Notes: a model not told the origin generated them from the sequence alone. Positions 1-5,261 are shown, numbered from the stretch's first letter. The stretch: 5,389 nt of DNA from Candidatus Pacearchaeota archaeon (GCA_017609695.1 JAFCDM010000065.1:1-5389), one strand, 5' to 3'. A program made the numbers and translations.

Positions 1-903
1 AGATTTAAAAAGAAATGGCTCGAGTTCGATAAAAAATATAGGGGAGGTTTTTATAAAAGATATTGTAAACTATTGAGATTAAATGAAAATAAGTTTAAAA
101 AAGAAATTTCATTTTCAATTTGGGAGGCACTTGGAGGATATAACAGGACTATTATTGCTGATTCATCCATACAAGGAAGATATCATATTATGACTAATCG
201 TTCAACAAAAAAAGATTGGTTATATAATTATGCTATTTTTGAAAATGGAAAATTAGAAGAATATAATAAACCATTAACAGATGGCTTAAGGAAGGGGTTG
301 GGAAAATTAGTAGAATTATATGAAAAAATTAGAAATTTAGATAGATTTGATTCAAATCATTGTCCTATAATGGAAATACAAACAACAAATGGAAAAGATT
401 ACTTTTTACAATATCATAAGGCAAGAGATTTTAATCCTGTTGATTTTAAATTAGATAGAAAAACCAAAAAAGGGGAAATTGAAGCTCCGTTTGTTAGAGG
501 GGCGACACAAAGAGAAGGTATGAATTGCAAAACAACTCTTCTCTATACTGCTAATAGTGATGGGGCTTGGAAAATTAGTAAATCAGAAGAAGGTTCTTTT
601 GATTTGCATTATAATAAAATTTTTAGTGAATTAATGGTAAGAAAAAGAAGATTACAAATGATTACAATGAGTGCAGATAATAAGTTAGATTTTAATCTTT
701 TAACCTTTGTTGTAAATCACAAAGACCGTTCAAAATTATTTAAACCACAAGTTTCAATTATTCATAATTTAAATAGCTTATTTAGAGATTCTAAAGAATG
801 GACAAGATTAATTAAGAAATGTCGTGAAACCAGTGAAGACCAACATCTTGATTTGCAAGTTGTTTCAGATGGAAGGAAAGCTTATTTTAAAAGGTTAGGA
901 TAA
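1..903 (+). CDS. 3' part of an unrecognised protein, possibly ATP-grasp/PEP-synthase-like
   Basis: The frame is open from the first base to TAA at 901-903 (300 codons visible), so the true start lies outside the window. A TTG at 73 is the first possible internal start, but the 24 codons before it read as ordinary protein (WLEFDKKYRGGFYKRY) and no Shine-Dalgarno lies at the right distance. I do not recognise the family with confidence. Visible residues 121-144 (CPIMEIQ, then GKDYFLQYHKARDF) resemble the final strands of PPDK/PEP-synthase N-terminal ATP-grasp domains, where an acidic residue in a strand is followed by a G-x-x-Y-x-x-Q-x-x-x-x-R pattern. A further compact motif is PFVRGAT around residue 165. 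There is no signal peptide or membrane segment in the visible part. It is the only rightward gene here and meets the leftward genes tail to tail. The ATP-grasp reading is a weak inference; that the region is coding is much firmer. Confidence 0.75.
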   Translation, partial: RFKKKWLEFDKKYRGGFYKRYCKLLRLNENKFKKEISFSIWEALGGYNRTIIADSSIQGRYHIMTNRSTKKDWLYNYAIFENGKLEEYNKPLTDGLRKGLGKLVELYEKIRNLDRFDSNHCPIMEIQTTNGKDYFLQYHKARDFNPVDFKLDRKTKKGEIEAPFVRGATQREGMNCKTTLLYTANSDGAWKISKSEEGSFDLHYNKIFSELMVRKRRLQMITMSADNKLDFNLLTFVVNHKDRSKLFKPQVSIIHNLNSLFRDSKEWTRLIKKCRETSEDQHLDLQVVSDGRKAYFKRLG

Positions 904-910
904 TCCTAAC
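894..910. terminator. Perfect inverted repeat over the convergent stop codons
   Basis: Arms GTTAGGA (894-900) and TCCTAAC (904-910) are exact complements, separated by TAA (901-903), which is the stop of the rightward gene. The stop of the leftward remnant (895-897) lies inside the left arm. Read leftward, the hairpin is followed by CTTTT; read rightward there is no T-run. Its position at a convergent gene junction fits a transcript-end hairpin or a weak bidirectional terminator. The function is inferred from position only. Confidence 0.4.
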
Positions 911-1314
911 ATTAAACTTATATTACACATAGGATCTCCCCCATATTCCTCCCAAAACTTAACTAAATTTTTAATTTCAATAATAAATTCTTTAAAACTA
1001 AGATTATAAAAAGAATTTAATTTTCGTGATATTTTATCTAAGTTATATTTATATTTAATTAGTTTTATAAATTTATTTTTAGTTTTGTAAAATTTCCTAT
1101 TCATATCTACCATAAATTCAGATTTTTCTATAAATGGGTTTTGTTTTTCAAAAGATATTTTCTTTATTGGTATTTTCTCTAAAAAAGTTTTAGATATATT
1201 AACAGTCAGATTTGATTTATTTGTGAATTTGCTTACATAATACCAATTAATCAATTTTGAATTTAATAAAGTAAGAATATATTTTAAAGAGTATTCTTTA
1301 TTTTTTTGAAGATT
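895..1314 (-). pseudogene. C-terminal remnant of a TaqI/Eco57I-like (type IIG) restriction-methyltransferase
   Basis: The leftward frame runs from just after an in-frame stop (1315-1317) to TAA at 895-897. The first usable start codon is TTG at 1254, but recognisable sequence begins about 15 codons earlier: SLKYILTLLNSKLINWYY, then KFTNKSNLTVNISKTFLEKI and PI. This order (hydrophobic L-x-x-LLNSKLINxYY strand/helix, basic loop, LTVNIS, F-L-x-x-IPI) is what I know from the specificity-domain C-termini of TaqI/Eco57I-type N6-adenine methyltransferases and type IIG enzymes. The tail, with a basic helical region, FYNLSFKEF and WEEY, also matches how these proteins end. A complete enzyme is usually around 900 residues or more; the methyltransferase and nuclease parts are absent, and no methyltransferase NPPY motif is visible. 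It is therefore most likely a decayed fragment left by deletion or rearrangement. It lies at the 3' end of a leftward gene series, overlaps the preceding gene by 17 nt, and overlaps the convergent gene by 9 nt. A small functional protein starting at TTG 1254 is less likely, because that would cut through the conserved block. Confidence 0.62.
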
Positions 1315-1543
1315 TTATTTTAAATTCTGCTTCTTCTGTAGATTCACAAGATTCTGCTGCAGAATGAACTGCCCTTTCTAAATCTCTTGCAGCACCTGTA
1401 AATTTCTTTTTTTGTTTTCCTTTTATTACTTCTGCTGCATCAACAACTTCTTCTTGTGCCTTTTCTGTTGTTTCCTCTGCTTCTCTTATTTCTTTTTTTG
1501 CTTTTTTAACTGCTTTTTTTGCTTGTTTTACTTCTTTCTTCAC
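1298..1543 (-). CDS. Small Lys/Glu/Ala-rich helical protein
   Basis: 81 residues beginning at GTG 1543. The frame is open upstream to a stop at 1589-1591, but no ATG, GTG or TTG lies in that stretch, so GTG is the only conventional start. The nearby ATG at 1554 is out of frame and stops after four codons. No clear Shine-Dalgarno is visible; an AAAGAAAG tract lies some 16 nt upstream. The first ~40 residues are a charged heptad-like run of Lys, Glu and Ala (KKAVKKAKKEIREAEE), predicted by eye to be a continuous amphipathic helix or coiled coil, with no signal peptide or membrane segment. The second half (GAARDLERAVHSAAESCEST) is again helical and ends in a basic SSKK. It follows the exported-protein gene after a 35-nt gap, so co-transcription is likely. 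I recognise no family. Nucleic-acid binding or structural roles are possible from composition alone and cannot be decided here. Confidence 0.6.
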   Translation of the reverse strand: MKKEVKQAKKAVKKAKKEIREAEETTEKAQEEVVDAAEVIKGKQKKKFTGAARDLERAVHSAAESCESTEEAEFKIKSSKK

Positions 1544-1578
1544 ACTTTTAACATTAATAACTTTCTTTTTGTTTTGTT

Positions 1579-2154
1579 TTAATTGCCTTCAGTTGCTAAG
1601 AATGCCCACCAAGGTTTTTTAGTTCTTATAATCTCCCCTGTTTCAGCATTTACTTGTGCTTGAACATTCATTCTTTTTTGAAACATTCCTAAGAATTTAG
1701 ATTGTCTTTGAATATTCATTTCGTAGGCAAGTTTTGCTTGTTCACCTTGGCCAACTTCTTTTAATTCAATTTGGCATTCATTTTCTTCACTGCAAACTTT
1801 TAATCTTAATCTAGTTAATGCAGTTTCAGAAGCAGCATCAGGCATTATCTTAACTTCTGCATTTCTTCCATTACTTAATTTTGTTTCTAATTTTGTTTTA
1901 TTTTGAATTTGTTTTTGTGTTAAATTAAGTCCACAATTTGCAGAAATATCATTAACTCTTAATTGTAATTGATTATTTAACTGTTGTTGAATCATCATTT
2001 GCTGTCCACCTTCTCCAACATACTCTCCAGCCATGATTTTTGCTCCAATTCCTTCACCAGGAGTAGGATTTCCATCTTGCCCTCCTTGTACTTGAGCAAA
2101 AACTAATCCAATTAATAAAATTCCTAACAATAAACTAAATACCACTTTTTTCAT
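1579..2154 (-). CDS. Exported protein of an archaeal small secreted family
   Basis: 191 residues from ATG 2154. Residues 1-20 are a classic Sec signal peptide: KK, a hydrophobic core (VVFSLLLGILLIGLVFA) and an A-x-A-like site, with likely cleavage after Ala20. The mature part has a Gly/Gln-rich low-complexity segment (21-65), a middle region with N-glycosylation sequons at Asn77 (NLT) and Asn85 (NKT), and a compact C-terminal domain. The latter contains KIMPDAASETALTRLRLKVC, two close cysteines (121 and 127, possibly disulphide-bonded), IELKEVG, and a strand rich in Gln/Val ending in ETGEIIRTKKPWWAF. I associate this C-terminal pattern with uncharacterised exported proteins of DPANN archaea, from memory and without a search. 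There is no second membrane segment, so release or loose surface attachment is expected. The gene has its own TATA box 20-30 nt upstream, which places the transcript start at or next to the ATG. Function unknown. Confidence 0.85.
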   Translation of the reverse strand: MKKVVFSLLLGILLIGLVFAQVQGGQDGNPTPGEGIGAKIMAGEYVGEGGQQMMIQQQLNNQLQLRVNDISANCGLNLTQKQIQNKTKLETKLSNGRNAEVKIMPDAASETALTRLRLKVCSEENECQIELKEVGQGEQAKLAYEMNIQRQSKFLGMFQKRMNVQAQVNAETGEIIRTKKPWWAFLATEGN

Positions 2155-2155
2155 G

Positions 2156-2196
2156 TTTAGTTAAACAAAATTGTATTTAAAAATCTTTAGTTAAAC
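2156..2196. repeat. Two 11-nt direct repeats flanking a TATA box (possible operator)
   Basis: TTTAGTTAAAC occurs at 2156-2166 and again at 2186-2196, exactly 30 bp apart, close to three helical turns. The TATA-like element of the exported-protein gene lies between them. Each copy is nearly self-complementary; the second sits in the palindrome TTAGTT-A-AACTAA (2187-2199). An inverted 9-nt version (TTAACTAAA) lies at 2255-2263. The layout suits a regulator that would block TBP or polymerase. This is inference from position and symmetry. Confidence 0.45.
2174..2190 (-). promoter_or_regulatory. TATA box and BRE-like element of the exported-protein gene
   Basis: On the leftward strand CTAAAGA (BRE-like, purine-rich) is followed by TTTTTAAATA, a good archaeal TATA element, centred about 25 nt before ATG 2154. 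With normal archaeal spacing, transcription would start at or within a base or two of the ATG, implying a leaderless mRNA. This agrees with the absence of any Shine-Dalgarno. Confidence 0.6.
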
Positions 2197-2260
2197 TAAT
2201 TCTGCACCTCACCAGTAGCAAGCAAGTTTTAAAAAGCAAAGTTGTCTTGATAAATTAACT

Positions 2261-2283
2261 AAAAGTTACAGTGTGTAACTTTT
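2261..2283. repeat. Perfect 10-bp inverted repeat with 3-nt loop
   Basis: AAAAGTTACA (2261-2270) and TGTAACTTTT (2274-2283) are exact complements around GTG. In RNA it would form a 10-bp AU-rich hairpin; in DNA it is a symmetric 23-bp site. It forms the left end of the first copy of the duplicated element described next, and the second copy keeps an imperfect version. Confidence 0.7.
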
Positions 2284-2309
2284 CTTAAACGCAGGGCGAC
2301 GGCGCTTTG

Positions 2310-2319
2310 AAAAAAAAAA
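2310..2319 (-). terminator. Oligo-T10 tract between the two repeat copies
   Basis: Ten consecutive A on the given strand form T10 on the leftward strand, in the spacer between copy B and copy A of the duplicated element. Archaeal RNA polymerase terminates at oligo-T tracts, so this could end read-through from cdc48 about 245 nt past its stop, before the next promoter. Inference from base composition. Confidence 0.3.
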
Positions 2320-2496
2320 GAACACTGGGAAAAAGATTAGGGTGCATAACTTTCTCTGGGTGCAGGGCAGGGGCGCTCATACTCATTATTTTTATTCAAA
2401 TTTCAATTTTGGAATTATTCCTTCGTGGTTTTATAATTTAAAAAAATTACTTTCTCTAACTGTCTTTAAGGTAAATGAAGCCCCAGAGCTTATTCT

Positions 2497-2503
2497 AAAA
2501 AAA
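2497..2503 (-). terminator. Oligo-T7 tract downstream of cdc48
   Basis: On the leftward strand TTTCCTTTTTTTAG follows the cdc48 stop by about 60 nt, with no strong stem before it. It is the nearest T7 run and the best primary terminator candidate for the hsp20-cdc48 transcript. A second T7 lies at 2440-2446. Confidence 0.35.
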
Positions 2504-2562
2504 GGAAATGAATAATAGAAGAATTGTCAAATTATTATATTTAGCACTATTTGTTACAGATA

Positions 2563-4824
2563 TTATAATTTTTTAGCTGTCTTTTTACTAGCCACTTTTT
2601 TTATTGGACGAGTTTTAGGAACTTTGTTTTTAAGAGAAATATCCTTGGATATATTTTTCATTAAATTCTTAGTGTCTCCAAAATTAAAATCCATCCCCTT
2701 AGTTTGCGATAAAATATTTTTGGAAACTTCATTAAATGCATTTTCAAAATCTTCTTTTTTAATTATTAGTTTTTCCTTTTCCTTTGATTTATAGTATCTT
2801 TTTATAGAATTAATTCCAGCATTCCTGCACATTGCTCCAATATCTGCCCCTGTCCAGGATTCAGTTTTTTTAACATAATCTATAATTTTTAGGTTTTTAT
2901 CTAAAGGCATCTTTCTTGTATGGACTTTGAATATTTCTTCTCTGGAATTTTTATCTGGAATTTTTAACTCAATAATAGAATCAATACGTCCTGGCCTGAT
3001 TAATGCTGGATCAATTAAATCCTTTCTATTAGTCGCAGCCATAACAATAACTTTCTCTAACTCTTCAATACCATCTAGTTCTGTCAATAATTGATTAACC
3101 ACTTTTTCTGTTGTATCAGACATGCTAACTCCTCTTAACTTTGAAATACTATCAAATTCATCAAAAAATATTATTGAGGGGCTTACTTGCCTTGCTTTCT
3201 TAAAAATTTCTCTTACATGTTTTTCAGACTCTCCAACCCATTTACTTATTAACTCAGGGCCTTTTACTGAAATAAAATTTGCATTAGTTTCATTTGCAAC
3301 AGCTTTTGCAAGCAATGTCTTTCCAGTTCCAGGAGGTCCTGTTAATAATACCCCTTTTGAAGGTTTAATCCCAGCTAAGACAAAAAGATCTGGACGAATT
3401 AAAGGAAGTTCAACAAGTTCTCTTAATTTTTCTTTTGCTTCATAAAGTCCCCCAATATCATTCCATTTAACATTTGATTTAGTAAATAATACCTCTCTCA
3501 TTGCACTAGGTTCAACCATTTTTAAAGCATCTAAAAAATTATTACGCGTTACTTTAATCTTATCTAAAATCTCTGTAGGAACTTTCTCTTGCAAGTTTTT
3601 TAGTTTAGAAAAATGAGGTTTTAATGCTTTTAATGCTGCCTCTTTGCTTAATATCTCAATATCTGCTCCAGTAAAACCTATTGTTTTTATAGCAATTTCA
3701 TTAAAATTAACATCTTTACTTAAAGGCATTCCCCGGGTATGGATTTGCAATATTTCCTTTCTCCCAACCTCATCAGGGGGATTAATTTTAAGTTCCCTAT
3801 CAAATCTACCAGGTCGTCTCAATGCAATATCAACATCTTCTGGCCTATTAGTTGCAGCCATAACAACAACTTGCCCTCTTGATTTTAAACCATCCATTAA
3901 TGTCAATAACTGAGCAACTATTCTCTTTTCTGTCTGGTCTGTTCCTTCAGAACGTTTTGGTGCAATACTATCAATTTCATCAATAAAAATTATTGAAGGG
4001 GCATTTTTTTCAGCTTTCTCAAAAATCTCCCTTATATGTTTTTCAGATTCACCATAATACTTACTAACAATTTCAGGTCCAGCAATAGAATAAAAACTAG
4101 AATCTGTTTCTGTTGCAACAGCTTTTGCAAGCAATGTCTTTCCAGTTCCAGGAGGTCCTGTTAACAATATTCCTTTTGGTGCACCAACACCTAATTTTTG
4201 AAAAACTTCGGGATTTTTCATTGGAAGTTCAACCATCTCTCTTACAAGCTCAATTTCATTTTTCAATCCACCAATATCTTCATATGAAATACCTGTAGCA
4301 TTTAAATCACCTTCATGAACATCATCTGTTATAATTAATTTAGTTGAGGGTGTAACAACAACATAACCTTTAGGAGACGCTTTTAAAACAATATAATTTA
4401 ATCGTGTTCCAAAAACATCAATAATAGTCTTTTGTTTTACTACAAGTGGTTTATGCATTAGTTTTGTATGAAAAAATTCAGTAGGATCATTACTAAATCT
4501 AATTCCTTCTTGAGTGGGAGCAAGAGTTATTAATTTAGCTTCTTGTATTTTTATAGGATTAATTATTACTTTCTCGCCAATTGACACATTAATATTTGAT
4601 CGGATTGTTCCATCAAGACGAATAAATCTTTCATTATTATCTTTAGTTAAAGAACGCATAACTTTAACAACAGTTGCATTTTTAGCTTTTATTTCAATAA
4701 TATCCCCTGAAACTAACTTTAATGAATTCATTACATTTGAAGGGATTCTTGTGATACCTTTATCAATATCTTCTTGCAATGATTCTACGACTTTTAATTC
4801 AATGATTTCTTTTTTTTCTTTCAT
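2563..4824 (-). CDS. cdc48: Cdc48/VAT-type AAA+ ATPase (archaeal p97)
   Basis: 753 residues, close to the usual ~730-750 of archaeal VAT/Cdc48. This family forms hexamers in the cytoplasm that unfold substrate proteins through a central pore using ATP. Residues 1-90 match the double-psi-barrel half of the N-domain (LQEDIDKGITRIPSNVM, GDIIEI), and 95-178 the second half. D1 (about 181-445) has Walker A GPPGTGKT 223-230, Walker B IIFIDEID 278-285, sensor Asn326, arginine fingers Arg337 and Arg340, and pore loop KYYG 255-258. D2 (about 453-710) has Walker A 496-503, Walker B IIFFDEFD 551-558, sensor Asn599, arginines 610 and 613, and pore loop KWVG 528-531. Both ATPase sites and both aromatic pore loops look intact. 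Residues 731-753 form a lysine-rich tail (nine Lys, one Arg) ending KKL, with no C-terminal HbYX motif for 20S proteasome docking. ATG 4824 is the only start possible after the in-frame stop at 4828-4830; it overlaps the TGA of the upstream hsp20 gene (ATGA), so translation is probably coupled. A GGAGGT at 4840-4845 lies 15 nt upstream, rather far for a normal ribosome site. Confidence 0.97.
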   Translation of the reverse strand: MKEKKEIIELKVVESLQEDIDKGITRIPSNVMNSLKLVSGDIIEIKAKNATVVKVMRSLTKDNNERFIRLDGTIRSNINVSIGEKVIINPIKIQEAKLITLAPTQEGIRFSNDPTEFFHTKLMHKPLVVKQKTIIDVFGTRLNYIVLKASPKGYVVVTPSTKLIITDDVHEGDLNATGISYEDIGGLKNEIELVREMVELPMKNPEVFQKLGVGAPKGILLTGPPGTGKTLLAKAVATETDSSFYSIAGPEIVSKYYGESEKHIREIFEKAEKNAPSIIFIDEIDSIAPKRSEGTDQTEKRIVAQLLTLMDGLKSRGQVVVMAATNRPEDVDIALRRPGRFDRELKINPPDEVGRKEILQIHTRGMPLSKDVNFNEIAIKTIGFTGADIEILSKEAALKALKPHFSKLKNLQEKVPTEILDKIKVTRNNFLDALKMVEPSAMREVLFTKSNVKWNDIGGLYEAKEKLRELVELPLIRPDLFVLAGIKPSKGVLLTGPPGTGKTLLAKAVANETNANFISVKGPELISKWVGESEKHVREIFKKARQVSPSIIFFDEFDSISKLRGVSMSDTTEKVVNQLLTELDGIEELEKVIVMAATNRKDLIDPALIRPGRIDSIIELKIPDKNSREEIFKVHTRKMPLDKNLKIIDYVKKTESWTGADIGAMCRNAGINSIKRYYKSKEKEKLIIKKEDFENAFNEVSKNILSQTKGMDFNFGDTKNLMKNISKDISLKNKVPKTRPIKKVASKKTAKKL
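3294..3345 (-). repeat. 52-nt exact repeat, D2 Walker A copy
   Basis: Identical, base for base, to 4113-4164. It encodes LTGPPGTGKTLLAKAVA in D2 (residues 494-510). All 17 codons, including six-fold degenerate Leu and four-fold Gly, Pro, Thr and Ala codons, are the same as in D1. Flanking conserved stretches, such as the Walker B region and the VMAATNR region, differ at many silent sites. Confidence 0.9.
4113..4164 (-). repeat. 52-nt exact repeat, D1 Walker A copy
   Basis: Partner of 3294-3345; encodes the same 17 residues in D1 (221-237). Identity ends abruptly at both sides (G versus T at the left edge, C versus T at the right edge). Confidence 0.9.
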
Positions 4825-5210
4825 CTTTTACTAAAGATTACCTCCAAAATTCCATTTCTTATAGTATACTTAAAATTTTTTGAACTAACAAATTTTGGAA
4901 GTATTTTTTTAATAGCAATCCCATTACATAATTTTTTTATTAAATAATCCTGAATTTTTTCAGTATCACAATTATCTTTTCTTGCAATAATTTCAAGTTC
5001 TTGTCCTTTAACATTAATTATTATGTCTTTTTCATTATATCCAAAAAGCTCGAAAATAAGATATAAATGATTATTATCTTCAATAAAATCTATGTTTCTT
5101 TCGTCTTCTTCACCTTGAATAAAATCTTGTTGGCGATTAATTTGTCTTTGGTCTCCACCAAAAAATTCTCTAACTATTTCTTCAAAGGGATCATCATCAA
5201 ATAAACTCAT
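4821..5210 (-). CDS. hsp20: Small heat-shock protein (Hsp20/alpha-crystallin family)
   Basis: 129 residues. Members of this family are ATP-independent holdases that bind unfolding proteins in the cytoplasm. Residues 1-19 (MSLFDDDPFEEIVREFFGG) have the short amphipathic N-terminal helix common in archaeal members. The alpha-crystallin domain spans about 38-128: IDFIEDNNHLYLIFELFGYNEKDI for the first strands, ELEIIARKDN, the ILPKFV strand, and the diagnostic NGILEV (A/G-x-L motif) near the end. A Cys-containing stretch around 80-95 replaces the usual charged loop. The protein stops at SKR directly after the last strand, so the C-terminal extension with the I-x-I oligomerisation motif is missing. 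ATG 5210 is supported by AAGGAG seven nt upstream, a TATA box ~39 nt upstream, and the fit to family N-termini. Its stop overlaps the cdc48 start by 4 nt, so the two form an operon. Confidence 0.9.
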   Translation of the reverse strand: MSLFDDDPFEEIVREFFGGDQRQINRQQDFIQGEEDERNIDFIEDNNHLYLIFELFGYNEKDIIINVKGQELEIIARKDNCDTEKIQDYLIKKLCNGIAIKKILPKFVSSKNFKYTIRNGILEVIFSKR

Positions 5211-5217
5211 TTTACTT

Positions 5218-5223
5218 CTCCTT
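5218..5223 (-). promoter_or_regulatory. Strong Shine-Dalgarno of hsp20
   Basis: AAGGAG on the leftward strand, 7 nt before ATG 5210. It decides the start, because the frame remains open upstream. Confidence 0.85.
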
Positions 5224-5240
5224 AAAAGATAGTAAGAAAC

Positions 5241-5261
5241 ATCAAATATAAAGCTTTTGAT
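5241..5261. promoter_or_regulatory. Inverted repeat over the hsp20 TATA box (possible operator)
   Basis: ATCAAA (5241-5246) and TTTGAT (5256-5261) are exact complements separated by 9 nt, a 21-bp symmetric site covering the TATA box and BRE-like bases. A repressor bound here would exclude TBP/TFB, as known for archaeal heat-shock regulators such as Phr; no match to a specific regulator site is claimed. Confidence 0.4.
5244..5258 (-). promoter_or_regulatory. TATA box and BRE-like element of the hsp20-cdc48 operon
   Basis: The leftward strand reads AAAAG (BRE-like) and then CTTTATATTT, close to the archaeal TATA consensus. With standard spacing, transcription would start near 5223, giving a very short leader that begins at the Shine-Dalgarno. 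Confidence 0.65.

Larger units (their letters stand above)
2261..2377. repeat. Two diverged copies of a ~46-nt GC-boxed hairpin element
   Basis: Copy A is 2261-2306 and copy B 2331-2377, separated by 24 nt. Both begin AAAAG, share TAACTTT (2276-2282 and 2347-2353), then GCAGGGC (2291-2297 and 2362-2368) and GGCGCT (2301-2306 and 2372-2377). From TAACTTT to the final CT the copies are the same length (31 nt) with 21 identities, and nine of the ten differences are transitions; one extra A in copy B is the only clear indel further left. Each copy keeps a hairpin whose arms are AAAG(n)TTA and TAACTTT, with a 3-9 nt interior. The GC-rich box is conspicuous in DNA this AT-rich. Copy B also repeats GGGTGCA at 2340-2346 and 2358-2364. 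It could be a dispersed intergenic repeat, a protein-binding element or a structured RNA; the sequence alone does not decide. Confidence 0.55.
2155..2562. other. 408-nt intergenic region between cdc48 and the exported-protein gene
   Basis: No convincing gene is present. From left to right it holds the promoter and 11-nt repeats of the exported-protein gene (2155-2200), a perfect 10-bp inverted repeat (2261-2283), two diverged copies of a GC-boxed element (2261-2306 and 2331-2377) separated by an A-rich spacer, a small palindrome GGAAT-T-ATTCC (2411-2421), and leftward oligo-T tracts suited to ending cdc48 transcripts. No tRNA cloverleaf was found. Confidence 0.7.

Noticed and set aside
41..75. 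GGGGAGG at 41-47 as a ribosome site for a TTG start at 73
   Set aside because: The spacing is 25 nt and the frame is open and protein-like to the window edge, so the gene more likely starts outside the window.
1552..1554. ATG at 1554 as the start of the small helical gene
   Set aside because: It is in another frame and reaches TGA after four codons.
2261..2377. CRISPR array or tRNA in the repeat region
   Set aside because: Only two diverged copies with a 24-nt A-rich spacer are present, and no cloverleaf or T-arm consensus can be drawn.
2288..2380. A 30-residue leftward ORF (ATG 2380) running through both GC-rich boxes
   Set aside because: The two homologous boxes are read in different frames, the spacer gives a Phe run from the T10 tract, and there is no ribosome site. 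It looks like a by-product of the repeat, not a gene.
2447..2460. A third copy of the GC-boxed element at ACTTTCTCT (2449-2457)
   Set aside because: Only nine bases match and the GC box is missing; the same short string also occurs inside cdc48.
3122..4834. Four rightward open frames opposite cdc48 (3122-3445, 3644-3913, 4113-4298, 4514-4834)
   Set aside because: All lie antisense to the well-supported cdc48 gene and have no recognisable motifs; they are shadows of its coding frame.
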